64,000 nucleotides of DNA from Mycoplasmatales bacterium (GTDB lineage: Bacteria; Bacillota_I; Bacilli_A; Mycoplasmatales; Metamycoplasmataceae), in assembly GCA_013215685.1 (NCBI GenBank), contig JABSQU010000002.1:1-64000 (forward strand), given 5' to 3'. Each line of letters begins with the position of its first letter. Position 1 is the stretch's first letter. Below are positions 21,944 through 33,900 of the stretch, in pieces. The position numbers and the translations under genes are program-made. Under the pieces are notes generated by a model. That model worked only from the letters and a program-made list of their open reading frames with translations. It searched no databases and was not told the origin of the DNA.

Positions 21944-22705
21944 ATGAAATACATTGATACACACTGTCATCTTAATTCTAAAGAATATAAAAATGATTAT
22001 TCTCTTTATGTAAAAGAGGCAAACAATCATGGCGTAGAAAAATTAATTATCCCAGGAACTTCAAAGGAAGATTCTCTTTTAGCAATTGAACTTTCTAAGG
22101 AATTTAGCAATGTTTTTGCAATGGTTGCGCTTCACCCTAGCTATTCTTGAAAATTAGAAGACATTGATTGACTTAAAACTATAGATGGAAATTTACTGAA
22201 AGGCGTAGGAGAGACTGGAATTGACTTATATTGAGAATCTAATCCACCACTGGATGTACAAACAGAAATTTTTAAAGAACATTTAAGATTCGCTCTTAAA
22301 TATGATTTACCAGTCGCAATCCACACTCGATCAGCAGAGCAAGAAACTTTTGACGTTTTAACCGATGAAGAATTTAAAGGAATAAAATTTTTAATTCATT
22401 GTTCAACCATGTCAAAAGAATGAGTAATGAGATTTGTTGAAATAGGAGGGTATATTTCTTTTTCTGGAATTGTGACCTTTAAAAACGCAAATTTCATAAA
22501 AGAGGCCGCACTAGCAGTTCCTATTGATAGAATTCTTTCTGAGACTGACGCTCCTTATTTAACACCTGTTCCTTTTAGAGGGAAAATGAATAAACCTGAA
22601 TATGTAAGATTTACTGCAGATTACATTGCAAAAATAAGAAAAGAGAAAGACGAAGATGTTCTTAAAGCATTGTATAACAATGCTAACAGGATATTCAATA
22701 TATAA
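21944..22705 (+). CDS. tatD: TatD family metal-dependent hydrolase
   Basis: A 253-residue TIM-barrel hydrolase. YIDTHCHLN provides the two metal-binding His, GVGETGIDLYW the bridging Glu, PVAIHTRSA and FLIHCST further His ligands, and SETDAPYL the catalytic Asp. Members act as 3'-5' exonucleases or deoxyribonucleases in DNA repair. The start is the ATG at 21944, 6 bases after TATAAT (21932-21937); an upstream TTG at 21929 would precede the promoter. Confidence 0.93.
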
Positions 22706-22712
22706 TTAACTC

Positions 22713-23513
22713 ATGTGAAGTAAAGATGAAATTTTAATAATTTACCAAAAATATAATATTAAGGCATCAAAGAGATTTGGGCAAAATTTTTTGATTGATC
22801 AAAATGTTCTAAAAATCATTAGAGAGATTGCTAATATAAAGAATAAAGAAATTATAGAAATTGGTCCAGGACTTGGTTCATTAACAAAATATCTTCTAGA
22901 ATCTGCTAAATCTGTTATTGCTTATGAAATTGATGATAACATGGTGAAAGTTTTAAAAAATGAAATTAAAGATGAAAAATTTACATTAATTAATGATGAT
23001 TTTCTAAAAGCAAATCTAGATTTCAATAACAAAAAAACAGTTGTTGCAAACATTCCTTACAATATCACATCAGATATCATTTTTAAATTCTTTGAAAATT
23101 CTGACAAAATTGATAGAGCAATAATTATGGTGCAAAAAGAAGTTGCTGAAAGAATTACATCAAAAGCTGGCTCTAAAAATTATGGCAAACTCTCAGTAGT
23201 AGCACAACATTTCGCTGATGTTAAATACAATTTTACTGTTTCTCGCCAATCGTTTTTTCCTGCTCCAAAAGTTGATTCAGCAGTTATAACTTTTGATTTC
23301 AAAAATATAGATTACAATGAATCTATAAAATTTTTAAAATTTGTTAAACAGTGTTTTGCAATGAGAAGAAAAACGTTATTTAATAACTTAAAAAATTTTT
23401 TAGGGGCAAATAAAGCGAAAGAACTTATCATTAGTTTAGATAAGAAAGAAACTATAAGACCACAAGAACTTTCATATAATGATTTTATAAAACTTTTTAA
23501 TAATGTAAAATAA
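22713..23513 (+). CDS. rsmA: 16S rRNA dimethyladenosine transferase
   Basis: A 266-residue methyltransferase. KASKRFGQNFLIDQNVL is the KsgA/RsmA N-terminus, EIGPGLGSLTKYLL the SAM-binding motif I, and VANIPYNITSDI the NxPY catalytic motif for adenine dimethylation of the 3' end of 16S rRNA. TATAAT at 22701-22706 is 6 bases before ATG 22713; its second codon is TGA (Trp). Confidence 0.95.
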
Positions 23514-23519
23514 TTGTAT

Positions 23520-24485
23520 ATGAACAATAAAACAACAAAAATATTCGCCATGCCAAATGTTCAAGAACTTGGACAAAAAATAGCAGAAGAACTTGAAATG
23601 AAACTATCTAAACTAACTCATATACAATTTGCTGATGGAGAATCAATTTTATCAGCAAATGAAACCGTGAGAAATAAAAATGTTTTCATTGTGGCATCAA
23701 CGTCAATACCTGTGAATGAAAATGTTATGCAACTTTTACTATTTGTTGATTCATTAAAAAGAGCATCAGCAAAAACAATCACAGTTGCATTATCATATTA
23801 TGGATATTCGCGTCAAGATAGAAAAGCAGCAGGAAGACAACCAATAGGAGCAAAGTTGTTTGCTGATATTTTAGAAAAAGCAGGAGTAACAAAGGTTATA
23901 ACTGTCGATTTACACAACGCATCAATTCAAGGATTTTTCAATATCCCTCTTGATGATTTAAAAGGACAATATATTCTTGCACAAGAAATTAAAAAAGCAG
24001 GAAAATTCACAATTGTTTCACCAGACCACGGAGGAGCAGTTAGAGCAAGAGTTTTAGCGGAACTTATTTCAAATACAGTTGATATAGCTATAGTTGATAA
24101 AAGAAGAACAGGAACAAATACTGCTGAAACCATGGGAGTTTTAGGAAATGTTAAAAATAGAGATGTAGTAATTCTCGATGATATGATTGATACTGGTGGA
24201 ACAATTATTAAAGCGGCAGAATCAATCAAAAAAGAAGGAGCAAGATCAATATTTGTTGCTGCAACTCATGGAATATTTACAAAAGGATTTGACATGTTTG
24301 ATAATTCTAAATATATCGATAGAGTCATTGTTACCGATTCAATTCCTTCTGTAAGCAAAATTAATTCTAAGAAAATTACAATTGTTTCACTTGCTAGTTT
24401 TTTATCATTAGCAATAAAAGCTACTGCTGAATCTCATTCAATATCTCACCAATATAATTTACTTAAGAAAAGAATTAAATATTAA
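23520..24485 (+). CDS. prs: ribose-phosphate pyrophosphokinase
   Basis: A 321-residue PRPP synthetase. ALSYYGYSRQDRKA binds ATP, VITVDLHNASIQGFF is the conserved metal/Phos loop, and VVILDDMIDTGGTI is the PRPP-binding loop. It supplies PRPP for nucleotide salvage, on which mycoplasmas depend. The start at ATG 23520 follows the rsmA stop by 6 bases; no Shine-Dalgarno sequence or TATAAT is evident, so it may be read with rsmA. Confidence 0.95.
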   Translation: MNNKTTKIFAMPNVQELGQKIAEELEMKLSKLTHIQFADGESILSANETVRNKNVFIVASTSIPVNENVMQLLLFVDSLKRASAKTITVALSYYGYSRQDRKAAGRQPIGAKLFADILEKAGVTKVITVDLHNASIQGFFNIPLDDLKGQYILAQEIKKAGKFTIVSPDHGGAVRARVLAELISNTVDIAIVDKRRTGTNTAETMGVLGNVKNRDVVILDDMIDTGGTIIKAAESIKKEGARSIFVAATHGIFTKGFDMFDNSKYIDRVIVTDSIPSVSKINSKKITIVSLASFLSLAIKATAESHSISHQYNLLKKRIKY

Positions 24486-24512
24486 TTTTGGTTTTTATTT
24501 TATAATGAATAT

Positions 24513-24725
24513 ATGAAAATAACAATTAAAACTGATTCAATTAAAATTGGTCAATTACTAAAAAAAATTGGAATCATTAGTTCTGGTGGGCAAGCAAAAT
24601 CTTATTTGCTTGATAATGAGGTAAAGATAAATGGGCAGCTAGTTCGTTCAAGAGGGATTCAGGTAAAGAATGGTGCCACATTATGAATTAATGATGATTT
24701 ATATCAAGTTATAAAAGAGGGATAG
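24513..24725 (+). CDS. S4-domain RNA-binding protein (YaaA type)
   Basis: A 70-residue protein made almost entirely of an S4 domain: KIGQLLKKIGIISSGGQAKSYLLDNEVKINGQ. The YaaA/RlbA type commonly sits near dnaN, recF or gyrB close to the origin, and likely binds structured RNA on the ribosome. TATAAT at 24501-24506 is 6 bases before the ATG. The stop codon lies inside the loop of the downstream terminator. Confidence 0.88.
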
Positions 24726-24736
24726 CCTCTTTTTAT
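24713..24736 (+). terminator. Rho-independent terminator
   Basis: Stem AAAAGAGG / CCTCTTTT with a GATAG loop and T tail; it overlaps the end of the S4-protein gene including its stop codon. Confidence 0.8.
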
Positions 24737-24837
24737 TTCGTTTTTAACATGTTTAATAAAGAAATGCAAATAAAGAAGATTTGAGCGATTTTTTTGATAA
24801 ATAGGCAAATCATTTAAAAAGCAATACACACAGCCTT

Positions 24838-24860
24838 AAAGCCCATAAAATGGGTCTTTT
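24838..24860 (+). terminator. hairpin upstream of gyrB promoter
   Basis: GCCCAT / ATGGGT stem with loop AAA followed by CTTTT. It lies just before the gyrB -10 box, so it probably stops read-through rather than attenuating gyrB. Confidence 0.6.
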
Positions 24861-24864
24861 GTGG

Positions 24865-24870
24865 TATAAT
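24865..24870 (+). promoter_or_regulatory. gyrB -10 box (TATAAT)
   Basis: TATAAT preceded by an extended-type TGTGG sequence; it leaves a leader of about 20 bases that includes Shine-Dalgarno GGAGG, in contrast with the leaderless genes. Confidence 0.7.
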
Positions 24871-24898
24871 TTAATAAATAATAGCAATTGGAGGTATT

Positions 24899-26806
24899 AT
24901 GTCAGAATATAGCGCTAGTAACATACAAGTACTCGAGGGTCTAGAAGCCGTAAGAAAAAGACCGGGTATGTATATTGGTTCAACAGGAATTAGAGGCTTG
25001 CATCACATGGTTTGGGAGATTGTTGATAATTCGATTGACGAAGCAATGGCAGGATTCGCAAATGAAGTTAAAATTACAATAACAATTGACGGTTGTGTCA
25101 TTGTTGAAGATGATGGAAGAGGTATCCCCGTTTCTCTTCATCCTAAAACAGGAAAATCCACAGTTGAAACAGTTTTAACTGTTCTTCATGCTGGAGGAAA
25201 ATTTGATAGTGATTCATATAAAGTTTCTGGAGGACTTCATGGTGTTGGTGCATCCGTAGTTAATGCATTATCAGATGAATTGGAAGTTTGAGTTTCAAGA
25301 GATGGAGAACTTAATTACTTAAAATTTAATAATGGAGGTATTCCAAATGGCAAAATGGAAGTTATTGGACCTGCAAACAATTCAGGAACTAAAATAAAAT
25401 TTCATCCAGATTATTCAATTATGGACAAAAATGAATTTGATTTTAATGTTATTGCAGATAGAATGAGACAAACTGCTTATCTTAATAAAGGACTTAAATT
25501 AATTGTTGAAGACCAAAGAATTAATTCAAAAAAAGAATTTAATTTTGAAGGTGGTATTGTTGAATATGTAGCTGAATTAAACAATGGTAAAAATATAATT
25601 GGCGACGACATTATTTATGCAGAAGGAAAAATTCCTGGTGACGATGGAGAAATTATCGTTGAGGTTGCTATGCAATATAATGATGGATATCAATCAAATG
25701 TTGTTTCTTATGTAAATAACATTGCCACAATCGAGGGTGGAACCCATGAACAAGGATTCCAAGATTCTCTTACTCGTATTTTTAATAATTATGCTGGTGA
25801 AAACAAAATGTTTAAAAATGAAAAAGAAAAATTGTCTAGAAACGATGTGCAAGAAGGACTTACAGCAATTATTTCTATAAAACATATTGATCCAATTTTC
25901 GAAGGACAAACAAAAGGAAAATTAGGTAATAAAGATACCAGAATGGCAACAAACAAAGTAATTTCAGAAGCTCTAGAAAGATTTTTGATGGAAAACCCAA
26001 TTCAAGCTAAAAACATTGTTTTAAAAACTTTACTAGCACAAAGAGCAAGATTTGCTGCTCAAACAGCAAGAGAAGCAACAAGAAGAAAAACTGTATTTGA
26101 TATTGGCTCTCTTCCTGGAAAGCTTTCTGATTGCTCATCAAAAAATGCAGAGGATACTGAAATATACATTGTCGAAGGAGATTCCGCTGGTGGATCTGCT
26201 AAATTAGGTAGAGATAGAGAAATACAAGCAATTTTACCATTAAGAGGTAAAGTAATAAATTCAGAAAAAGCAAGAATTGACAAAGTTTTTGCAAATGCTG
26301 AAATAGGAGCAATGATAACTGCCTTTGGTACTGGTGTTGGTGACGATTTTAATATTAATAAACTCAGATATCATAAAATTGTAATTATGACTGATGCGGA
26401 TGTTGATGGATCTCACATTAGAACACTGTTATTAACATTCTTTTATAGATATTTAAGACCACTTGTAGAATATGGATTCGTTTATATAGCTCAACCACCA
26501 CTTTATAAAATAACTAACGGGAAGAACTCTGAATACGTTTATACCGAAGAAGAAAAAAATGATTATATTAATTCACTTGAAGATGATTCAAAATTACAAA
26601 TACAAAGATATAAAGGTCTTGGAGAAATGGATCCAGATCAATTATGAGAAACTACAATGAACCCTGAGCAAAGAAAAATGTTGCAAGTGCACATAGATGA
26701 TTTAGCATCAGCAGATCTTACTTTCTCTATTCTTATGGGAGACGATGTTGCTCCACGTAGAGAATTCATTAATGAAAATGCAAAATATGCGGAAATAGAT
26801 GTTTAG
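24899..26806 (+). CDS. gyrB: DNA gyrase subunit B
   Basis: A 635-residue type II topoisomerase ATPase subunit. [17 protein letters not shown] opens the GHKL ATPase domain; [19 protein letters not shown] and [15 protein letters not shown] bind [15 protein letters not shown] and [11 protein letters not shown] form the TOPRIM site. The C-terminal [20 protein letters not shown] is the GyrB/ParE signature. It partners the adjacent gyrA to introduce negative supercoils. Shine-Dalgarno GGAGG. Confidence 0.98.
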
Positions 26807-26814
26807 GAGAAATG

Positions 26815-29508
26815 ATGACAGACAAAGATAAAAAATTAAAAAAAGATAATGATGCTAAAAAAGATGATTCTAAATATTATGTAGAAGAAGAAAAAATGGA
26901 AACTGTTTTTCATGATCCAAAAAAGGAAAACATTGGTAATGACGACGATGAGTTTGCTCCCCAAGAAAAAGAAGGATACGAAGTAAAATCTCAATTAATA
27001 ACTGAAGAGACAAAAAGACTTGCTCCAATATCTGTTTCTAGTGAAATGAGAAAATCATTTCTAGAATATGCAATGTCAGTTATTGTTTCAAGAGCTCTTC
27101 CTGATGCAAGAGATGGTATGAAACCCGTTCACAGAAGAATTTTATATGGAATGCATGAATTGGGTTTAACTTCATCTGCAAAACATAAAAAATCAGCAAG
27201 AGTTGTTGGAGATGTTTTAGGTAAATATCACCCACACGGAGATTCATCAGTGTATGAAGCGATGGTAAGAATGGCACAAGATTTTTCTATGAGATATCCA
27301 ATGGTCGATGGACAAGGTAATTTTGGTTCAATTGACGGCGATGGAGCAGCAGCAATGCGTTATACAGAAGCTCGTATGTCAAAAATTGCTGGAACAATGG
27401 TCGATGGAATTAAGAAAAACACAGTTGATTTTGTTGACAATTATGATGGGTCTGATAAAGAGCCTTCTGTGTTGCCTTCAAGAATTCCAAATTTATTAGT
27501 AACTGGCGCAACAGGTATTGCAGTTGGAATGGCTACAAACATTCCTCCACATAATCTAACAGAAGTAATAAATGGAGTCATTCAAATTGCTAAAAATCCC
27601 GAGATTTCAACTGAAGAATTAATGCAATATGTTACTGGGCCTGATTTTCCTACTGGAGGAATTATCTTAGGTTCGGCAGGAATTAAGCAAGGTTATTTAA
27701 CTGGTAGAGGTTCAGTTGGGGTAAGATCTAAAACAAGAATTGAAGAATTAAAAAATGGTAAAACTAGAATTATTGTTGAAGAAATACCTTTTATGGTTAA
27801 TAAAGCTAATATGGTTGAAAAAATTGCACATCTTGTTAAAGATAAGGCAATTGAAGGAATAACTGATCTTAGAGACGAATCATCTCGTGAAGGAATAAGA
27901 GTTGTTATTGCTCTTAGAAGAGATGTTGTACCAGAGGTAATACTAAATCAATTATTTAAATTAACACAACTTCAAACTAATTTTTCTATGAATATGCTTG
28001 CTTTGGTCGACGGAGCACCTGAAACTTTAAGTCTTAAAAGAGCCCTAGAGGTTTATTTAAAACATCAAAAAGAAGTTGTTTCAAGAAGGTCAAAATTTGA
28101 TTTAGATAAACACGTTGCAAGAGCACATATTTTAGAGGGATTAAAAATCGCTATTGAAAATATTGATGAAACCATTCAAACTATAAAATCATCACAAAAT
28201 GACATGGATGCTCAAAAGCAATTAGAACATAGATTCAATTTAAGTCCCGAACAAACAAAAGCAATTGTGGACATGAGATTAGGAAGATTGACAGGTCTTG
28301 CGATTGAAAAAATGAATTCAGAAATAAAAGCACTTAATATTGAAATTGAAAGACTTAGAAACATTTTAGAAAACGAAGACGTTCTATTAAGTTTAGTTAT
28401 TTCTGAACTTGAAGAAATAAGAGACAAATTTGGCGATTCAAGAAATTCAGAAATAATAGAAGGTCTAGGAAATATTGCTGATGAAGATTTAATACCGCAA
28501 AAAGATATTGCTATTACAATGTCTTCAAGAGGCTATGTAAAAAGAATTCCTTTAGAAGAATATCAAGTTCAAAATAGAGGGGGCGTTGGTTCAAAATCAA
28601 TGTCGACATATGAAGACGATGGGGTTGAAAAAATAGTAACAACCAATACTCATACAGATTTATTAATTTTTACTACATTAGGAAAAGTTTATAGAATAAG
28701 AGCTCATCAAATTCCGGAATTATCTAAGCAAGCAAAGGGAGTGCCCTTTATAAACATTATTTCTATTGAAAAAGGAGAAAAAGTTATTTCATTGCTTTCA
28801 GTAGATTCTTATGATAAAGGAGACTTTTTGATTACTGTTACTAAAAAAGGAGTTATTAAAAAGACGCCTCTTAGCGAATATTCTAGAATCAATAGAAACG
28901 GTAAAAGAGCTCTAGGATTAAAAGAAGGAGACATGTTAGTAAAAGCCATGACTGCCAATGATGCTGATGAAATTATTATTGGTGGATCTACAGGTAAAGT
29001 AGTTAGATTTGATGCATCAGAAATTAGATCCATGGGAAGAACAGCAACTGGTGTTAGAGGTATAAATCTTTCAGATGACATCAAAGCCAAAGTTGTTGGA
29101 GCTTCAATTCCTTCGGAAGGATCATATGTTCTTTCAATTGGACAGGATGGTTTTGGTAAAAAAACCCCTGTAAATGAATATAGAAAAACTAAACGTGGTG
29201 CAAAAGGTGTTAAATCAATTAATGTTTCAAAAGCAGGTTATTTAAAATTTGTTGAAACCGTTCACGGTGGAGAAGATATATTAATAATAACTAAAAAAGG
29301 AATTACAATAAGAACACAACTATCTCAATTATCAACTTCTGGTAGAGGCGCAAAAGGTGTTAAAGTAATTTCATTAAGAGATGGTAATTCTATTAAATCA
29401 ATTGCTATAATTGATAATAATGATATTCAAGAAAAAATTGAAGAAGCAATTAGAAAAACACAAGAAATATCTTTAGATAAAATAAAAGAGATTCAGGAAA
29501 ATAATTAA
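26815..29508 (+). CDS. gyrA: DNA gyrase subunit A
   Basis: An 897-residue breakage-reunion subunit. [17 protein letters not shown], then [19 protein letters not shown] (quinolone-resistance region; Ser and Glu at the usual hot-spots) and [10 protein letters not shown] with the catalytic Tyr. The C-terminal beta-pinwheel has repeated RGxKG turns; QNRGGVG stands where the GyrA box QRRGGKG is expected. Unusual is an N-terminal extension of about 55 Lys/Asp/Glu-rich residues before the normal start. Of two adjacent ATGs, the second (26815) has the better spacing from AGGAG at 26805-26809; 26812 is possible. It follows gyrB by 8 bases. Confidence 0.96.
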   Translation: MTDKDKKLKKDNDAKKDDSKYYVEEEKMETVFHDPKKENIGNDDDEFAPQEKEGYEVKSQLITEETKRLAPISVSSEMRKSFLEYAMSVIVSRALPDARDGMKPVHRRILYGMHELGLTSSAKHKKSARVVGDVLGKYHPHGDSSVYEAMVRMAQDFSMRYPMVDGQGNFGSIDGDGAAAMRYTEARMSKIAGTMVDGIKKNTVDFVDNYDGSDKEPSVLPSRIPNLLVTGATGIAVGMATNIPPHNLTEVINGVIQIAKNPEISTEELMQYVTGPDFPTGGIILGSAGIKQGYLTGRGSVGVRSKTRIEELKNGKTRIIVEEIPFMVNKANMVEKIAHLVKDKAIEGITDLRDESSREGIRVVIALRRDVVPEVILNQLFKLTQLQTNFSMNMLALVDGAPETLSLKRALEVYLKHQKEVVSRRSKFDLDKHVARAHILEGLKIAIENIDETIQTIKSSQNDMDAQKQLEHRFNLSPEQTKAIVDMRLGRLTGLAIEKMNSEIKALNIEIERLRNILENEDVLLSLVISELEEIRDKFGDSRNSEIIEGLGNIADEDLIPQKDIAITMSSRGYVKRIPLEEYQVQNRGGVGSKSMSTYEDDGVEKIVTTNTHTDLLIFTTLGKVYRIRAHQIPELSKQAKGVPFINIISIEKGEKVISLLSVDSYDKGDFLITVTKKGVIKKTPLSEYSRINRNGKRALGLKEGDMLVKAMTANDADEIIIGGSTGKVVRFDASEIRSMGRTATGVRGINLSDDIKAKVVGASIPSEGSYVLSIGQDGFGKKTPVNEYRKTKRGAKGVKSINVSKAGYLKFVETVHGGEDILIITKKGITIRTQLSQLSTSGRGAKGVKVISLRDGNSIKSIAIIDNNDIQEKIEEAIRKTQEISLDKIKEIQENN

Positions 29509-29515
29509 CAAAACA

Positions 29516-29538
29516 AAACCGACATCATCGGTTTTTTT
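29516..29538. terminator. terminator after gyrA
   Basis: AAAACCGA / TCGGTTTT stem with loop CATCA and a long T run; it lies between convergent genes and may act on both. Confidence 0.85.
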
Positions 29539-30097
29539 ATAATAATCTTGCTTTGGCAATTTTTTTTGATATTAATTTCGCTTCCACTAAATCTTCTAAA
29601 TATCTATCAACAACATCTTTATCAAAAAAATCTTCACCAATTTTAATTTTTTTAATTGTCGAATATATTGTTTTTTTCAGAATGTTATTTAATTTTTTAG
29701 GGTATTTAAATTTTTTAGAATTTCTTTCATATTCTTTTCTATCCACCACTTTTATTGGAGAATCGGGATATGCTTTAATATCCAAATCATAATCAATAAA
29801 TTTTAGTGTTGAATCTTCAAAGATTGGTGTAGATGCTAAGTTAGTATAAAAGTATGTTCCTGAAGGTCTGATTAAACCAGTAGTATTATAAAATTCTTGC
29901 TTAGGAAATCATCATAAAATAGGTTCTCTAACAACTCATTTTTGACCCCATTTTTCTGCAACTTTAGTTTTATACATAAAAAGAGTTATCATTTCGGGGG
30001 AATTTTCTAAAACCTTTACTCCATTTCACTGTCTATAAAGAGTTCCATCATGCTTGTAAGCTTGAACATTTATTATTGAGCCATTAATTAATTTCAT
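29537..30097 (-). CDS. DUF402 family protein (nucleoside phosphatase-like)
   Basis: A 186-residue protein with the DUF402 pattern: KHDGTLYRQWNGVKV, VVREPILWWFP, the Tyr/Asn strand FYNTTGLIRPSGTYFYTN and YDLDIKAYPDS with its acidic metal-binding residues. Characterised relatives (Staphylococcus Ntdp type) hydrolyse nucleoside di- or triphosphates. Its start at 30097 overlaps the end of the metalloprotease gene by 10 bases, so the two are probably coupled. Confidence 0.8.
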
Positions 30098-31767
30098 GTG
30101 CCCCTCGATATTTTTACTATTCCATTATCATTTACTGCTTCGTAGTATGCGGATTGAATTTGTTGTGGAGCTCTAGGGAAATAATTAGATGTTCTACCTA
30201 ATTCTCCGCCTCTTACGCTTTTTAATGGAGTTACATTTGTTATATTGCCGTCTTGTGTACTTGCAAAATATAATTTTTTATTATTTATTTTAGTTGCATC
30301 AATAAAATCTTTAGTTGTATAGAAAAAGTTTTCTGGATATTCTGTTGAAATTTCTGTCTGTGAGACAAAACTATTTTTATATTTATAAGAAAATTCACTT
30401 GTTTTAATTTCATATCCATGGAATGTTCCATTTTCTAAATAGCCAATTAATTTATATTTTTTCGCTTCTTCAGGAGTTAAATATCCTCCAAATTTGATTA
30501 AATTAGCATCACCGCCAGGAATATATTTATTGTTTGATGAAACGGTTGAAGTATTTTTGGAAATCATAAAACTTATGTCAGAGCCATCTTTTTGTCCCAT
30601 TTCTTCAACCATATCATTGTACATTTTTTTCGAATTACCAGGTAAGCTATCTCCATTTTCATTCATTCCATATGGAGAATCTTCTAGTGTTCTAAAGTTT
30701 TCTCTTTTAAAGTTTTGGCTTTCATTATTATTTTTAGGTTTTCTCATTCCTGCTTGAATTTTTGACACGTCTTCCAAGTAAGGCGTCGGAAAAACAAGAG
30801 TTCTTCCTTGATAAGGTTCTATAAACAATCCACTATCTGTCATTTTAAATCCGTCACCATAGTCTTTTTGAGGCACAACCATTCTTAATAATTGGTATTT
30901 TCTAGTATATAATTCATCCATGCTGTAATAATACTCTAAATTATCTAATGATAATTTTCTCTGTTTAAAATATCAATATTGATTATTGTAAAAGCCTATT
31001 GTTCCTAATTTTCCGGTGTAAGAAGCATTACCTAAATTTTTAAATTCAGGCTTTTCTTTTCCATTTGATATATCAAAAATTTCTTTCGCATTGTAAATTG
31101 AACCAAGAGCTTTATAATCAGAAAAGCTACCATTTTGGTATAGAGGAGTGTCTTTGTCATAGTTTAGATTGGATTTAAATTTTTCAACGAAATTTTTATT
31201 CCAATTCTGTTGATTTCTGGAATCATTTGCTGACGTTGAATATATGTTTGCTATGTAACTTTCTGATGGTTTATTATTAGTTAGGTAAACAGATGATATA
31301 TAGTGTCCATATTCATGGAAAACTATTTGATAAGCAAGTTCCACTTTAATTGCCATTGGAGCATCTATTGGTATTGTTTGTCTTAATACTCTTGTGTTAA
31401 GAAAAATTTCTTTTGTTGCTGGGTAAAAAACTCCATTTGCATTTCTATCTATAAAATACCCATCTGTAATATAAATTCTATTAATTCCTGCTATTTCTGG
31501 ACCATATCCCATTTCATTTTTTATTTTTTCGTGTAACAGCTTTATTCCTTCTTCTCCTAAATAAGGAGCATCATTATAAAATTCTTTCATCGAAAATCCG
31601 TAATCATCATCAATATATCTTTTTGAAGCATTTACAGGGTATGTATCTTCTGTTTCTTCATTATTTGAACTAAGAATTTTATAAATTACTGTCGAAAAGT
31701 ATGCTGTTGACGAAACAACAATTACTGATAATCCTACTCAACCTAAGTTCTTAAACTTTTTTTTCAT
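30088..31767 (-). CDS. surface zinc metalloprotease (HExxH)
   Basis: A 559-residue protein with an N-terminal signal-anchor helix (about residues 7-30) and an extracellular domain. FHEYGHYIS at residues 150-158 is a zincin motif, with His151 and His155 as zinc ligands and Glu152 as catalytic base; the third ligand is not obvious. It appears to be the mycoplasma metalloprotease family typified by a M. pulmonis protein (MYPU_1760, from memory). It probably cleaves host or surface proteins. TATAAT at 31774-31779 is 6 bases before the ATG. The reading frame runs through a TGA (Trp) two codons before the true stop. Confidence 0.82.
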
Positions 31768-31795
31768 AAATCAATTATAAGTTATTATTATCTAT

Positions 31796-32401
31796 ATGAG
31801 ACTAAGAAATAATCCTAATGCAATGAGTGAGTTAGAAGAATCAAAATATTTAATTAAAAATTTTCCATTTAAATTAAATTCTAAAACAGTTTTAGAATTA
31901 GGAATGGGCAAGGGAGATATGTTAACAAGCCTAGCAAAAAACAATCCCGAACTAATTTATATAGGATTGGAAAAATTTGCCACTGTTGCAAATATTGCAA
32001 GAAAAAAAGCTGAATTATCAAGGCTAGAAAATATCAATATTGTTGTCGATGACGTTAAAAACATTCCAAGTATTTTTATTGGAAAAACTGAAACAATATG
32101 ATTAACTTTTTCAGATCCTTGGCCAAAAAATAGACACGCGAAAAGAAGATTAACACATATGAATTTTATTAACATTTATAAAAAAATATTAGATAAAAAT
32201 GGAACTATAAAATTTAAAACGGATAACGATAAATTTTTTGAGTGAACCGTGGAACATTTAAGAGAAAATGGCATAAAAATGAGGAATATTACAAGAGATT
32301 TCCATTCTCACAAATCATCAATTGACAATATTAAAACTGAATATGAAATTAAATGGTCTTCTCTTGGAAAAAAAATAAATTATTTAGAAATTTATTTCTA
32401 A
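31796..32401 (+). CDS. trmB: tRNA (guanine-N7)-methyltransferase
   Basis: A 201-residue methyltransferase. [16 protein letters not shown] is the SAM-binding motif and [17 protein letters not shown] the TrmB signature; [12 protein letters not shown] is also conserved. It makes m7G46 in tRNA. It diverges from the metalloprotease gene with only 28 bases between the two starts; a TATTAT box 7 bases before the ATG suggests it too may be leaderless. Confidence 0.95.
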
Positions 32402-32418
32402 TTTTTTATAATTGATTT

Positions 32419-32949
32419 ATGAAATTATTATTAGATATGGTTAATAAAGACTTTTTTATGTCTATTATAAACAATGATAAAACAATCGTTTTTGAACATT
32501 TAGAGAATTATCTAAAAAAATCCGATTTAATTCCCTCTGTTTTTCAAAAATTAATTAGTAAGGCAAAAATTGAAACCAAAGATATTAAATCTATTTATGT
32601 TGTGAACGGGCCAGGATCATTCATGGGAATACGTGCAGGAATGGTTTTTGGAAAAACCATTGCACTCTTAACTGGAGCGGAATTTTTCTCTATTAATAAT
32701 CTTGTATACATATCATTGGGATTGGATGGAACTTATTATACAGATGCTAAGGGCAAAAAATCTTACCGAGCAATAATTAAAAATAAAAAATTTAAAATTG
32801 ATATAGTTGATTATGAAAATGATTCAATAATTGACTATGAAGAAATAATTAATAATCCTAAAAAAGTATTAAATTTATTTTCAAAAATCGAAGATATTGT
32901 TAATTTTAAATCTGAATATTTTAAAGAACCACAAATAGGGGCAGGATAA
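32419..32949 (+). CDS. tsaB: tRNA t6A biosynthesis protein TsaB
   Basis: A 176-residue ASKHA-fold protein; VVNGPGSFMGIRAGMVFGK is the TsaB signature. It works with TsaD (next gene, 1-base overlap TAATG), TsaE and TsaC to make N6-threonylcarbamoyladenosine at tRNA A37. It is shorter than the usual ~220 residues. TATAAT at 32407-32412, 6 bases before ATG. Confidence 0.9.
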   Translation: MKLLLDMVNKDFFMSIINNDKTIVFEHLENYLKKSDLIPSVFQKLISKAKIETKDIKSIYVVNGPGSFMGIRAGMVFGKTIALLTGAEFFSINNLVYISLGLDGTYYTDAKGKKSYRAIIKNKKFKIDIVDYENDSIIDYEEIINNPKKVLNLFSKIEDIVNFKSEYFKEPQIGAG

Positions 32950-33872
32950 TGAAAATATTAGCCATTGAAACTTCACATGATGACACTTCAGTCTCATTAT
33001 ATGAAAATAGAGAAATAATAAAAGAAATAACAATTTCACAAACAGAATTTCATAAAAAATTTGGGGGTACGCTTCCAGAATATGCTTCAAGACACCACGC
33101 AGAAACAATTGTAAAAATTTTAAAATTATTCTTAGAAGAATTTGATTTAAATGAAATTGATAGAGTTGCCTACACGGAAAAACCAGGATTAATTGGTTCT
33201 TTACATGTTGGTAGTTTATTTGCACACGCTATTGGTTTTTCATTAAATAAACCAGTAATAGGGATGAATCATATGCATGGACATATTTTTGCTTCGTTAT
33301 TTGATAATGAAATTATATATCCTGCAATTGCTTTGATTGTTTCAGGAGGCCATACACAACTATGATATTTAACCTCTCCTAAACCATCCGATATTAAATT
33401 ATTAGGCGGAACAAAGGACGACGCTGTTGGAGAAGTTTTTGATAAAGTAGCAAGAAGGCTAAAATTAGGATTTCCAGGCGGACCAATTATTGATAAATTG
33501 GCAAAAAAAGGAAATCCAATATATGATTTTGGAATAAAAAATGACGATACATATGATTTTTCATTCTCAGGATTTAAAACTAAAGTTATAAATTTTATTC
33601 ACAATAGAGAGCAATCAGATAAAGAAATAAATTTAAATGATATTTCAAGAAGTTTTCAAGATTATATATTTAAGCCTTTACTAATAAAAACAAAAAAAGC
33701 AATTGCTGAATTTAATCCAAAATCAATTATTTTAGGAGGTGGAGTATCTGCAAATTCTCAATTAAGAGACGAATTCAAAAAGCTTCATCAAAATTCACTT
33801 ATTCCTTCAATGAAATATACAACAGATAATGCTTCAATGATTGCCATAGCATCGCACGTACAAAAACCATAA
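32949..33872 (+). CDS. tsaD: tRNA t6A transferase TsaD
   Basis: A 307-residue enzyme. ILAIETSHDDTSVS opens the ASKHA fold; GMNHMHGHIFAS provides the HMxxH-type metal ligands; GGTKDDAVGEVFDKVAR and SGGHTQL are conserved. It transfers the threonylcarbamoyl group to A37 of ANN-decoding tRNAs. It is translationally coupled to tsaB. The C-terminal end (TTDNASMIAIAS) matches the family. Confidence 0.96.
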
Positions 33873-33900
33873 GTTTTTGTTTTTTATATATAATTTATTC

